DNA from: W0P28-013 sp051870755
GTDB lineage: Bacteria > Bacteroidota > Bacteroidia > Bacteroidales > Paludibacteraceae
DNA length: 64,000 nucleotides
Assembly (NCBI GenBank): GCA_051870755.1
Contig: JBJECE010000018.1
Coordinates: 62,001-126,000, forward strand
Direction of reading: 5' to 3'
This document shows positions 1-8,601 of the stretch, one piece after another. Numbering within the stretch: the stretch's first letter is position 1; every line of letters begins with the position of its first letter. The notes under the pieces were generated by a model, which did not search any database, was not told the origin of the DNA, and was given only the letters and a program-made list of their open reading frames with translations. The translations under genes and the position numbers were made by a program.

Positions 1-365
1 GCATCACTGCTACGCCGCCCAATGCCGAGATACACAAAACCGCTTTGGGAGCCGAGTTTACGGTCGAGTGGCAGTATGCTGCCGATGCCGTTGCAGCGGT
101 GGCTTCGCTCAAGACCGATGGCTATGTGGTGTTGGCTGTGGAACAGGCCGAGGGCAGCATCAGCATGGACGACTTTGTACCGGAGAGCGGGCGTAAGTAT
201 GCCGTTGTGCTTGGCAACGAGGTGAAAGGCGTGCATCAAGTCGTGGTCGATGCGAGCGATGCCTGCCTCGAACTGCCGCAGTTTGGCACGAAACATTCGC
301 TCAATGTGAGTGTGGCAGCCGGCATCGTCATCTGGGAAATGGCCAAAATGTTCCGAACGAAGTAA
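1..365 (+). CDS. TrmH/SpoU-family RNA 2'-O-methyltransferase, 3' end only
   Basis: The reading frame is open from the window edge (codons begin at base 3) to a TAA at 363-365, so the N-terminus lies outside. The visible 120 residues are the C-terminal half of a SpoU-type SAM-dependent RNA ribose methyltransferase. The knot-forming motifs are plain: a TALGAE-type segment near the edge, VVLGNEVKGV, and the C-terminal LPQFGTKHSLNVSVAAGI block containing the conserved N and S residues. Family members methylate a ribose 2'-OH in tRNA or rRNA. Which RNA this one acts on cannot be told from this fragment, so no gene symbol is given. Confidence 0.9.
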   Translation, partial: ITATPPNAEIHKTALGAEFTVEWQYAADAVAAVASLKTDGYVVLAVEQAEGSISMDDFVPESGRKYAVVLGNEVKGVHQVVVDASDACLELPQFGTKHSLNVSVAAGIVIWEMAKMFRTK

Positions 366-380
366 CGAAAAAACGTGCGT

Positions 381-611
381 TTATAGGTATTGTTGCATGT
401 AAGTTTGTATCCTCTCGTCGATATGTTTCACATCGTTGAGATTGAGGCGTTGTTTGATGATGTTTCGTCGTTGATGCAGCGTATTTGGTGCCATCCATAA
501 TAAGTGCGTAATGTCTAACGTGCTAAAATGTGCCCCGATAAGAAAAATAATGATGCAATCCAATGTCGTTAACAGTGGATATTGCTGACGTATAGTTTGT
601 AAAAAATCTTT
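381..611 (-). pseudogene. Probable remnant: C-terminal helix-turn-helix of a LuxR/GerE-like regulator
   Basis: The minus strand reads about 77 codons ending in TAA (381-383), with residues such as FLQTIRQQYPLLT, then FSTLDITHLLWMAPNTLHQRR and IIKQRL. This pattern (F-x3-I/L-x3-YP-x-LT, then a recognition helix followed by RR-x-x-I-K-x-RL) resembles the C-terminal DNA-binding end of large Bacteroidota sensor/regulator proteins. There is no ATG before the conserved part. The frame continues upstream only into AT-rich DNA that carries the promoter of the divergent secreted-protein gene. I read it as the 3' stump of a gene whose 5' part has been lost. Together with the promoter at 632-662 it accounts for the otherwise gene-free stretch 366-706. 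The family match is by eye only; the alternative is a chance open frame. Confidence 0.45.
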
Positions 612-631
612 GTGAATTATTTTATTTGTAT

Positions 632-662
632 TTTGTTTGTATAAAATAATTTTATACTTTTG
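632..662 (+). promoter_or_regulatory. Bacteroidota-type promoter for the 758-residue secreted protein
   Basis: TTTG at 632-635 and TACTTTTG (TAnnTTTG) at 655-662 are separated by 19 bases, which fits the -33/-7 consensus of Bacteroidota vegetative promoters. Transcription would start near 667, about 40 bases before the ATG at 707. Confidence 0.7.
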
Positions 663-706
663 CAGTAAAAATAATTTTATTTTTAATAACCATAAAAATT
701 ACAAAA

Positions 707-2983
707 ATGAAAAAACAATTATTGCTTGTGGCAGCTCTTGCAAGTGCAATGTGGCTGTATGGTACTACCGACAACGAATATATTTGTGAAGGTGGTTCTG
801 TTATCGATTCGGATTTGTGTTTACCGATCAATGGCTCGGTAACTGTATCTTTTGCTCATATTGACAACTTGAGCTATTTTCGTTGGATACCATTAGGCGA
901 TTTGGATTTTGAAACTGGCTCATCAGATACAGATTCAACAGTAATCATCAAATCTACCGGATATGGAAAAGGAACTATTCGGTTGCAATATCGTACGGGT
1001 GGGTGTACGTCAGCTTCTACTGTTGATGTCTTTAAGAGTTTTGAATTGCCTAATACGTTTTCTATTGCAGGACCTACATGTGTGGCTACCGGAGATGTTG
1101 TTGTCTATTCGGTTGATCCAATTTTAACGGTTAATCTTGCTCAAAACATTGGTATAGATAACTATTATTGGAATATTAACGACTCTAAACCGGATTTTGT
1201 CGATAGTATTTATTATACGGCCGGCGATGGTAGTTCTATTACATTCAAAGTGGGGACGTTGGGGGACAATGATGTATTGTCTGTCAATCTCGGTCAATGT
1301 AATAAGGATGATGTTTTGAAACGAGTGTCGTTAGTACTCGGGAAACGCGCGCCTACACCAATAGTGCCTATTGATACTTGTGTGGAGTATGGTACGGCTC
1401 CTTTTTCATTGGCTGTTCAGAATGCTGTTGAAGGGGTAACATACACTTGGGAAGCCCCTTCCAATTTTAATTTGTCGGCAATATCAGGCAATAGTGTAGT
1501 GGTAACACCGGATAATGCTTCGTCGGGAGAAATAAAAGTAACAGCCTCCTATACGGACGAGCCTGCTTGCAGCGAAAGTTCTTCCACAATCAAAATCAAC
1601 CGCAAATGGGGTACAAGTACGTCTATATCGAGTAATACTTCGTGTGTGGAAGTTGAAGCTGATAAATATTATAAATTTCAGTTGGAGGGTCAAATCCCCA
1701 CCAATACAAAGATTCAGTGGGAATTGCCTGTGGGTTGGACATTCAAACCCAATACGGCACAAAATGGACAAACTATAGAAGCACGTCCGTTATCTGATGC
1801 GGCTCTGACCGGCGTGTTGAAAGCGTGGTCGTCTGCTTGCCCTTCCGAAACAGTTCAGAATGATACTGTTAGTTATACGGTTCATGTAATTCCGGCCTCT
1901 ATCAATTCTATTTATGGCGACGACTGTCTTCGTGTAGGGCAAACTTATAAATTTTGGATAGATACTATGGGTGTTCGTCCTGCTGCGCGGAGTTACACTT
2001 GGACAGCTCCCGGTTGTGATCTTACAACTTATACGGGTGATACGGTGTATATTACACCTACAATAGCTACAACCTATTTACGGGTTACTCCAAATGGCGA
2101 TGGATGTAATGCCGCTTATGCACAACGTACTCTTGCTTTTTTGCCAACAGCACCGGAATCCATTGTCATGCAGGACGCTTGCATTGCTTCGAATATGCCG
2201 GATACAATAACGTTGTCGTTGTCAGGCATCCTCTCAAATCAGACGTATGATTGGGTATTGCCTACCGGATGGAGTATGCTTGCGTCAAATGAGGCTAAAA
2301 CCCAAATCAGTGTGCGTACAACGGGTGTTGTCGGAACGCATACTATATCGGCATTTGCTGTAGGAACGAGTGCTTGTGGTAATTCGGATACAATCAGCAG
2401 TAATGTTGCCATAGCAGCAGTAAGTGGTGTTGTGTCATATAGTGCGGCTCTTGAAGCGTACAGCGTACAGCGGAATATAGCCGGCCATTTTTATTGGTAT
2501 TTGTTGCATAATGGTGTACTTGTTGATGATGATGTTTTTGAGAATAATACAACGCGTGTAGCTTCTTATACGGATAGTTATTATCAACTTGGCGATTTGG
2601 CAAATAGTACAGAATATACAATCGTAGTAGAGCTTGAACTCGTCAATGGTTGTAGAGAACGTTGTACTTATGGTGCACCTATAAATTCTAATATAGAGTA
2701 TCGTAGTGTACAACGTAGTTTAGTGGGGGCAAGACAATCTAAAACGAGTAATATGCTTGTGTCTCCTAATCCCACAAAAGACAATATTACAATATCTTTG
2801 GTGAATACGGATGTAAACCAACCATTTCAGATCAAGATTGTCAATATGAATGGTAGTGTGGTTTATGAAGCGAAAAATCTGGTTTCGTATAATGTGAATG
2901 TATCTACATGGCCGACTGGTCAATATGTTGTATTTGCATACCTTAATGATCGTCGCTTATCCGCTAAATTTATCAAGCAATAG
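707..2983 (+). CDS. Secreted multi-domain protein with T9SS sorting domain
   Basis: The 758-residue product starts with a signal peptide (MKKQLLLVAALASAMW). Its body is made of beta-rich, PKD/Ig-like repeats, roughly 80-90 residues each, seen as recurring blocks of the type YTWEAP, IQWELPVGW, YTWTAPG and YDWVLPTGW, each followed by a T/V-rich strand and a paired cysteine. Residues 683-758 form a T9SS type A C-terminal domain (SPNPTKDNITISL, then NMNGSVVYE and a YVVFAYL strand before a basic end). The protein is therefore expected to pass the outer membrane through the type IX machinery and stay on the cell surface or be released. No enzyme motif is visible. The next gene begins 19 bases downstream, so the two probably form one transcription unit. 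Ligand and role are unknown. Confidence 0.88.
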   Translation: MKKQLLLVAALASAMWLYGTTDNEYICEGGSVIDSDLCLPINGSVTVSFAHIDNLSYFRWIPLGDLDFETGSSDTDSTVIIKSTGYGKGTIRLQYRTGGCTSASTVDVFKSFELPNTFSIAGPTCVATGDVVVYSVDPILTVNLAQNIGIDNYYWNINDSKPDFVDSIYYTAGDGSSITFKVGTLGDNDVLSVNLGQCNKDDVLKRVSLVLGKRAPTPIVPIDTCVEYGTAPFSLAVQNAVEGVTYTWEAPSNFNLSAISGNSVVVTPDNASSGEIKVTASYTDEPACSESSSTIKINRKWGTSTSISSNTSCVEVEADKYYKFQLEGQIPTNTKIQWELPVGWTFKPNTAQNGQTIEARPLSDAALTGVLKAWSSACPSETVQNDTVSYTVHVIPASINSIYGDDCLRVGQTYKFWIDTMGVRPAARSYTWTAPGCDLTTYTGDTVYITPTIATTYLRVTPNGDGCNAAYAQRTLAFLPTAPESIVMQDACIASNMPDTITLSLSGILSNQTYDWVLPTGWSMLASNEAKTQISVRTTGVVGTHTISAFAVGTSACGNSDTISSNVAIAAVSGVVSYSAALEAYSVQRNIAGHFYWYLLHNGVLVDDDVFENNTTRVASYTDSYYQLGDLANSTEYTIVVELELVNGCRERCTYGAPINSNIEYRSVQRSLVGARQSKTSNMLVSPNPTKDNITISLVNTDVNQPFQIKIVNMNGSVVYEAKNLVSYNVNVSTWPTGQYVVFAYLNDRRLSAKFIKQ

Positions 2984-3002
2984 TTTTAATGTTTAATTTT
3001 AT

Positions 3003-4001
3003 ATGAGTATGAAAAAATTATTTTTTGTAATTGCATGTTTGTACTGTGCTGTTGCTGTGGGCATAGCGCAGCCTGTAGGTGCCGTATCTGGCGAATTTTC
3101 GGTTTCGGCTACTACGAAAGTCTATTTTGCAAATGGTAATTTGCAATACCATTGTGCAAATAAACAATGGCGTTTTGCATCGCACCAATATGATACTATT
3201 GGCGGTGCAAATATCAACTTGTCTGAAACGTATGATGGTTGGATCGATCTGTATGGTTGGAGTACGGAGAGTACCTATTTTGGTGTAAGTACTGCGACGG
3301 AAGAGTCGGATTACAGTGGCGATTTCGTCGATTGGGGTACTGCTGTTGGCGCCGGCTGGCGTACACTTACTATAGATGAGATTAAGTATTTGATAGGTTA
3401 TAGGGGCACGGGACGCACCGATGCAGCAGCAAAATACGGCGTGGCATGTGTAGCCGGAATAGATGGTGTGATATTACTTCCCGATGAATGGGAACTTCCC
3501 GACGATGTCGCATTGTTTTTTACGTTCAACAGCGGTGTTTCTACAACAAGTAGTTGTGCCGATCATAATAATTATTCGGCGGAACAGTGGCAGAAATTGG
3601 AAGAAGCCGGTGCCGTTTTTTTGCCGGTTACGGGTATGAGGCATGGTTCCGAGATGCAGAACGAAAGCAATGAACCGAATACAGGTTTTTATTGGACAGG
3701 AAGTGTTAGCGGCGATGAGGTTGTGAATTTGACTATTAGTGCACAATCTGTTCGCCCCAATCCAGACTATAGAGCGTATGCCGAGGCTGTGCGCCTTGTG
3801 TACAATGTGCCGAGCACGCCTACTGCCGTTGAGCAGGTGCCGATGCCGCTTGTTTACATTGAGTCGGGCCGTGTAGTGTGTGCCGAACCGATACGCATTT
3901 TCGACTTGCTTGGTCGCGATGTTACCGGTTCGAACGGCTCGCTCAAGGGCATTTATGTGGTGAAAACATCAAGTGCCATGCAAAAGGTGTTTGTTAATTA
4001 A
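3003..4001 (+). CDS. Secreted protein of the GEFSVS...NLQY family, with short sorting-like C-terminus
   Basis: This 332-residue product has a signal peptide (MKKLFFVIACLYCAVAVGIAQ). The next block, GEFSVSATTKVYFANGNLQY, followed by W-x-FA, YDGWIDLYGW and ILLPDEW, is characteristic of a large Bacteroidales surface-protein family related to Fibrobacter-type paralogous (FISUMP-like) domains. The last 55 residues (about 278-332) resemble a shortened sorting tail: RVVCAEPIRIFDLLGRDV followed by LKGIYVVKTSS. The canonical YPNPT start of T9SS tails is absent, so T9SS export is likely but less certain. Two in-frame ATGs lie at 3003 and 3009; the second gives the usual MKK start. It follows the 758-residue gene by 19 bases in the same direction. 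Function is not known. Confidence 0.8.
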   Translation: MSMKKLFFVIACLYCAVAVGIAQPVGAVSGEFSVSATTKVYFANGNLQYHCANKQWRFASHQYDTIGGANINLSETYDGWIDLYGWSTESTYFGVSTATEESDYSGDFVDWGTAVGAGWRTLTIDEIKYLIGYRGTGRTDAAAKYGVACVAGIDGVILLPDEWELPDDVALFFTFNSGVSTTSSCADHNNYSAEQWQKLEEAGAVFLPVTGMRHGSEMQNESNEPNTGFYWTGSVSGDEVVNLTISAQSVRPNPDYRAYAEAVRLVYNVPSTPTAVEQVPMPLVYIESGRVVCAEPIRIFDLLGRDVTGSNGSLKGIYVVKTSSAMQKVFVN

Positions 4002-4153
4002 GGGTGAGATAAACAATTTTGCCAAAAAAAATTGCATGGTCCAATGGGTGTCGGCAGCAGATGTTGTCGGCACTTGTTGTTTCGTGGCACTCCCTGCCGA
4101 TAAAAAATAGATGCCTGTTGGTGGAAGTTGGGTCGTTTTCGAAAAAAAAGTTG

Positions 4154-4161
4154 TATCTTTG
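4154..4161 (+). promoter_or_regulatory. -7 box upstream of the first acyl-CoA synthetase
   Basis: TATCTTTG matches TAnnTTTG and lies 32 bases before the ATG at 4194. The nearest TTG upstream (4128-4130) is 23 bases away, a little farther than usual. A promoter here also argues against the longer in-frame TTG start at 4128. Confidence 0.55.
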
Positions 4162-4193
4162 TGGCGTGTTTTTTAACAAATCAATTCTACATT

Positions 4194-5843
4194 ATGCAAC
4201 ACGAAAGATTTCTACAAGCAATCGAAGACAGCATCAAAAACAATTGGGATTTTGATGCGCTGACCGACTACAATGGCGCCACATTGCAATATAAAGACTT
4301 GGCGCGCAAAATCGAAAAAATGCACATCATCTTTGCCGAGAGCGGTGTGCAAAAAGGCGACAAAATCGCGCTGTGCGGGCGCAACAGTTCGCATTGGGGC
4401 GTGGCGTTCATTGCCACTGTAACCTACGGCGCTGTGGCGGTGCCCATTCTGCACGAGTTCAAAGCCGACAACGTACACAGCATCGTGAACCATTCCGAGG
4501 CCAAACTGCTCTTTGTGGGCGATATGGTTTGGGAGAATCTGAATGCCGACGTGATGCCCAACCTCGAAGGCGTGGTGCTGCTGAACGATTTCTCGCTGTT
4601 GGTGTCGCGCAACGACAAACTGACCTATGCACGCGAGCATCTGAACGAGTTGTTTGGTCGCAAATATCCGAAAAATTTCCGTAAGGAGCATGTGTCGTAT
4701 CACCGCGAGGAGGCCGACGAATTGGCCATCATCAACTACACATCGGGCACCACGAGCGACTCGAAAGGCGTGATGTTGCCGTATCGCTGCCTGCTGTCGA
4801 ACCTGAATTTTGCCTACACGGCTGTGCCGCTCAAACAGGGCGATGCCGTCATCTCGATGCTACCCATGGCGCACATGTATGGTTTGGCGTTCGAGTTCAT
4901 CTACGAAATTACGGTGGGCTGTCATCTCTACTTCCTGACACGCACGCCCAGCCCGAGTCTGATATTCAAGGCGTTTGCCGACATCAAACCGCGGCTGATT
5001 GTGTCGGTACCGCTGATTATCGAGAAGATTATCAAGAAAAACGTGCTGCCGAAACTCGAAACGCCGACCATGAAATTCCTGCTCAAGATGCCGTACATCA
5101 ACAGCCAAATCAGAGCGCAAGTGCGCAACGAGATGGTCAAAGCCTTCGGTGGCAACTTCTTCGAAGTTATCATTGGCGGTGCGGCGTTCAATCAGGACAT
5201 CGACAAACTGATGAAATCCATCGAGTTCCCCTACACCGTGGGCTACGGCATGACGGAGTGCGGCCCCATCATCTGCTACGAGGATTGGCACAACTTTGCG
5301 GTGGCATCGTGCGGCAAGGCGGCGCTGAATATGGAAGTGAAAGTGCTGTCGCCCGACCCGCAAAACATCGTTGGCGAAATCGTCTGCAAAGGCCCGAACG
5401 TGATGCTGGGCTACTACAAAAACGAAAAAGCCACGGCGCAAGTGCTCGATGCCGACGGCTGGCTGCACACGGGCGACCTCGGCATTATCGATGCCGAAGG
5501 CAATGTCTTTATCAAAGGCCGCAGCAAAAATATGTTGCTTGGCCCGTCGGGACAAAACATCTACCCCGAAGAGATTGAAGATAAACTGAACAACATGCCG
5601 TTTGTGGCCGAGAGCATTGTGGTACAACGCGACGACAAATTGGTCGGTCTGGTTTATCCCGACTTCGACGAGGCGTTCAAAAACGGCTTGGGCGACGACG
5701 ATTTGGCGCGCATCATGGAGCAAAACCGTGTCGAAGTGAATCACATGCTGCCGGCCTATGAGCAGATTACGGCCATCGAAATCTATCACGAAGAGTTCGA
5801 AAAGACGCCGAAAAAGAGCATCAAACGTTTCATGTATCGTTAA
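4194..5843 (+). CDS. Long-chain acyl-CoA synthetase (AMP-forming), copy 1
   Basis: This 549-residue adenylate-forming enzyme activates a fatty acid with ATP and transfers it to CoA. Visible motifs: the P-loop-like YTSGTTSDSKG at 182-192, the adenine-binding GYGMTECGP near 350-358, the hinge and ribose-binding GWLHTGDLG at 422-430, and a C-terminal KTPKKSIKRF holding the candidate catalytic lysine. The length fits the short FadD15-like class of Bacteroidota. The start is placed at ATG 4194 because an upstream TTG (4128) would lie before the promoter box and adds residues unlike the paralogue. A second copy follows 88 bases downstream. Substrate chain length cannot be read from the sequence, and no fatty-acid genes lie nearby. 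Confidence 0.92.
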   Translation: MQHERFLQAIEDSIKNNWDFDALTDYNGATLQYKDLARKIEKMHIIFAESGVQKGDKIALCGRNSSHWGVAFIATVTYGAVAVPILHEFKADNVHSIVNHSEAKLLFVGDMVWENLNADVMPNLEGVVLLNDFSLLVSRNDKLTYAREHLNELFGRKYPKNFRKEHVSYHREEADELAIINYTSGTTSDSKGVMLPYRCLLSNLNFAYTAVPLKQGDAVISMLPMAHMYGLAFEFIYEITVGCHLYFLTRTPSPSLIFKAFADIKPRLIVSVPLIIEKIIKKNVLPKLETPTMKFLLKMPYINSQIRAQVRNEMVKAFGGNFFEVIIGGAAFNQDIDKLMKSIEFPYTVGYGMTECGPIICYEDWHNFAVASCGKAALNMEVKVLSPDPQNIVGEIVCKGPNVMLGYYKNEKATAQVLDADGWLHTGDLGIIDAEGNVFIKGRSKNMLLGPSGQNIYPEEIEDKLNNMPFVAESIVVQRDDKLVGLVYPDFDEAFKNGLGDDDLARIMEQNRVEVNHMLPAYEQITAIEIYHEEFEKTPKKSIKRFMYR

Positions 5844-5931
5844 ACAACAATAAATCAGGTCGGCATGCACGCCTGCTTCGGCCGGTTTGCGTGTTTCGAC
5901 CTATTTTGTTTCACAAAAAAATAATCATCGT

Positions 5932-7590
5932 ATGATGGAAATGGAATTGGAAAGATTGAATATTCTCATCGAACGTTCGATTAAGGAGAATTGGGAACTC
6001 GACGCGCTGACCGACTACAAAGGCATCGCGTTGCAGTACAAAGAGGTGGCTCGCAAGATAGCGAAAATACACTTGATGTACGAACAATGCGGTCTGAAAC
6101 AGGGCGACAAAGTGGCTTTGTGCGGTCGCAACAGTTCGCATTGGGGTGTCGCCTTTTTGGCAACACTGACCTATGGTGCTGTGGCGGTGCCTATTTTGCA
6201 CGAGTTCAAAGCCGACAATGTGCATCGTATTGTCAATCACTCCGAAGCGCGCGTGTTGTTTGTGGGCGATGTGGTGTGGGAGAATCTCGATGTGCAAGAG
6301 ATGCCCAACCTCGACTGTGTGGTGTTGCTGAACGATTTTTCGTTGCCGGTGGCACGCTTGGAACATCTGCTCGACCGCCGCGACCATTTGAACGAAATGT
6401 TTGGACAACGCTATCCGAAAGATTTCTCGCCTGCCGATGTGAATTACTATTACAATACGCCGGACGAGTTGGCCGTCATCAACTACACATCGGGCACCAC
6501 GAGCGACTCGAAAGGTGTGATGCTGCCGTACCGCAGTTTGGAATCGAACGTGCGTTTTGGCGACGAGGTTGTCAATCTACCGAAAGGCTCGCCCGTCATC
6601 TCGATGTTGCCCATGGCGCACATGTATGGCATGGCGTTCGAATTTTTGTACGAGTTTGTCAAAGGATGTCATGTCTATTTCCTGACACGTGTACCGAGCC
6701 CGCAAATTATTTTCAATGCGCTGGCCGAGGTCAAACCGCGCATCATCATCGCTGTGCCGCTGATTATCGAAAAGATTATCCGCAAAAAAGTGATGCCGAA
6801 ACTCGAAACGCCCAGCATGAAACTGCTGCTTAAATTGCCATACGTCAATAATGTGATCAAAAACAAGGTGCGACAGACCATGATTGATGCTTTTGGCGGT
6901 AATTTTATGGAGGTGATTGTAGGTGGTGCGGCGTTCAACCAAGAGGTCGAAAAATTGCTGAAAGATATTCAGTTCCCATACACCGTGGGCTACGGCATGA
7001 CGGAGTGCGGCCCCATCATCTGTTACGAGGATTGGCGCAAATTTGCCATGGCTTCGTGCGGTAAGGCGGCACCGCGCATGGAGGTGAAGGTGCTGTCGCC
7101 CGACCCGCAAAACATCGTTGGCGAAATCGTCTGCAAAGGCCCGAACGTGATGCTGGGTTACTACAAAAACGAAAAAGCCACGGCGCAAGTGATCGATGCC
7201 GACGGCTGGTTGCACACGGGCGATCTCGGCATTATCGATGCCGAAGGCAACGTCTTCATCAAAGGCCGCAGCAAAAATATGTTGCTTGGTCCGTCGGGAC
7301 AAAACATCTACCCCGAAGAGATTGAGGACAAGTTGAACAACATGCCGTTTGTGGCCGAGAGCATCGTGGTGCAACGCAACGATAAATTGGTCGGCTTGGT
7401 TTATCCCGACTTCGACGAGGCGTTCAAACAGGGTGTCAAAGACGAAGCACTGACACAGTTGATGGAACAGAACCGATTGGAAGTCAATAAGTTGCTGCCG
7501 GCTTACGAACAGATTACGGCCATCGAAATTTATCAGGAAGAGTTTGAAAAGACGCCGAAGAAGAGCATCAAACGTTTCTTGTACAAATAA
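5932..7590 (+). CDS. Long-chain acyl-CoA synthetase (AMP-forming), copy 2
   Basis: A 552-residue paralogue of the preceding gene with the same motifs: YTSGTTSDSKG, GYGMTECGP, GWLHTGDLG and KTPKKSIKRF. The two proteins differ at many positions in their first 350 residues. From KVLSPDPQNIVGE to about 110 residues further they are nearly identical, also in DNA, which suggests recent gene conversion after an older tandem duplication. ATGs at 5932, 5935 and 5941 are all possible starts; 5941 aligns exactly with copy 1. A TTG at 5887 is less likely. Only a poor -7-like box (TATTTTG) lies upstream, so it is probably co-transcribed with copy 1. It ends at a strong terminator that faces the convergent ABC-importer operon. 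Confidence 0.92.
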   Translation: MMEMELERLNILIERSIKENWELDALTDYKGIALQYKEVARKIAKIHLMYEQCGLKQGDKVALCGRNSSHWGVAFLATLTYGAVAVPILHEFKADNVHRIVNHSEARVLFVGDVVWENLDVQEMPNLDCVVLLNDFSLPVARLEHLLDRRDHLNEMFGQRYPKDFSPADVNYYYNTPDELAVINYTSGTTSDSKGVMLPYRSLESNVRFGDEVVNLPKGSPVISMLPMAHMYGMAFEFLYEFVKGCHVYFLTRVPSPQIIFNALAEVKPRIIIAVPLIIEKIIRKKVMPKLETPSMKLLLKLPYVNNVIKNKVRQTMIDAFGGNFMEVIVGGAAFNQEVEKLLKDIQFPYTVGYGMTECGPIICYEDWRKFAMASCGKAAPRMEVKVLSPDPQNIVGEIVCKGPNVMLGYYKNEKATAQVIDADGWLHTGDLGIIDAEGNVFIKGRSKNMLLGPSGQNIYPEEIEDKLNNMPFVAESIVVQRNDKLVGLVYPDFDEAFKQGVKDEALTQLMEQNRLEVNKLLPAYEQITAIEIYQEEFEKTPKKSIKRFLYK

Positions 7591-7615
7591 TCGAACGAAC
7601 GATAAACGTGGAGCG

Positions 7616-7648
7616 CGAGGTCTGCCGAGGCAGGCCTCGTGTCGTTTT
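7616..7648 (+). terminator. Intrinsic terminator after the acyl-CoA synthetase pair
   Basis: CGAGGTCTGCC (7616-7626) pairs with GGCAGGCCTCG (7629-7639), with one G-T pair and a very short loop, and is followed by TGTCGTTTT. It sits 26 bases after the stop of copy 2 and touches the stop codon of the convergent ATPase gene. Confidence 0.8.
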
Positions 7649-8600
7649 AGCGTCCGAATATCACGTCCAATGTTTCTTCAATGGAGTGCGTGGTGCGTCC
7701 GGCCACAACAAAGTGGTCGGCGTGTGCTTCGATGCACAGCGTGGCATCGGGGGTTACGCGTATGCCGCAGCGCAAGAGAGCGCGTTCGAGCCACAAAGCC
7801 GCGGTGCCGTTACCACGGATAGCGACCGTCAGGTTGCCCAAAAGCGGTTCAATTTTGCAGTGTCCGTCCGTTTCGTCGAAACGATAGGCGGTGCTGCCGA
7901 AGGTTTCCTGAAATTTGCCGGTGCGCATCAAATCTTCGGGAATGCCCGTTTCAACGCCATGGTTGCTCATCAGCCAGATACGGTCGGCCATTTGCAGGGC
8001 GAGATCGAGTTCGTGGGTCGATAAGATGAACGTTTTGCGCGTATTGACCGACAATCGGCGCAGCAGCAGCATTATTTCGACGCGGTTGGGCAGGTCGAGG
8101 TGTGCGGTTGGCTCGTCGAGCAAGATGAGCGGCGTGTCCTGCGCCAAGGCTTTGGCTATGATGCCGCGTTGTTTCTCGCCATCGCTCACTTCGTTGATAA
8201 AATAGTGCGCTTTGTGCCACAGATTGACTTGTTCCAAAGCGGTTTGGACAATGGCTCGGTCGTTTTGTCCAAGATAACCGTTCCAACCGGTGTATGGGAA
8301 TCGGCCTGTGGCCACCAAATCGTAGAGTGTCAGATTTTCAACGGCGATGTTGTCCGTCAGTACCAGCGATAGCAGTGTGGCGCGTTTGGCATTCGAGAGT
8401 TGTGCGATGTCCTGCCCTTGAATGTGTACGCTGCCGCCGAGCGGTTTTTGCAGTCCGGCCAAAGTGCGTAGCAATGTGCTTTTGCCGGTGCCGTTGGTGC
8501 CGGTCAGGCAGATGAGGTCGCCACTGTTGGCTGTCAGATTCAGGTCGTGCTGAATGACCCGTTTCCCGTAACCGATGTCCAAATGTTGGGTTGCTAACAC
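7647..8600 (-). CDS. ABC importer ATPase (iron/haem/cobalamin type)
   Basis: The 317-residue product is the ATPase subunit of an importer of the FecE/BtuD class. Walker A is GTNGTGKS at 34-41, the signature SDGEKQR at 139-145, Walker B LILLDEP at 158-164 and the switch histidine at about 196 (STHELD). After the core (about 225 residues) comes an extension of about 90 residues containing GNGTAALWLERALL and a C-terminal AHADHFVVAGR block. The start is taken as GTG at 8600, one base after the permease stop. A longer frame from ATG 8663 would overlap the permease by 62 bases and adds residues unlike any ATPase. It is the third gene of the importer operon; the imported substrate is not resolved. 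Confidence 0.9.
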   Translation of the reverse strand: MLATQHLDIGYGKRVIQHDLNLTANSGDLICLTGTNGTGKSTLLRTLAGLQKPLGGSVHIQGQDIAQLSNAKRATLLSLVLTDNIAVENLTLYDLVATGRFPYTGWNGYLGQNDRAIVQTALEQVNLWHKAHYFINEVSDGEKQRGIIAKALAQDTPLILLDEPTAHLDLPNRVEIMLLLRRLSVNTRKTFILSTHELDLALQMADRIWLMSNHGVETGIPEDLMRTGKFQETFGSTAYRFDETDGHCKIEPLLGNLTVAIRGNGTAALWLERALLRCGIRVTPDATLCIEAHADHFVVAGRTTHSIEETLDVIFGR

Positions 8601-8601
8601 G

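Noticed and set aside
4002..4193. Possible terminator (TCGGCAG ... CTGCCGA followed by TAAAAAAT) after the 332-residue protein
   Set aside because: The stem arms are separated by a long unpaired stretch and the T tract is missing on the proper side; the evidence is too weak for a call.
5844..5931. Independent promoter for the second acyl-CoA synthetase
   Set aside because: Only TATTTTG is present, one T short of the consensus, without a proper -33 box; co-transcription with copy 1 is simpler.
4194..7590. Assembly duplication of one acyl-CoA synthetase gene
   Set aside because: The two N-terminal halves differ at many amino-acid positions, so these are real paralogues and not a copied contig piece.
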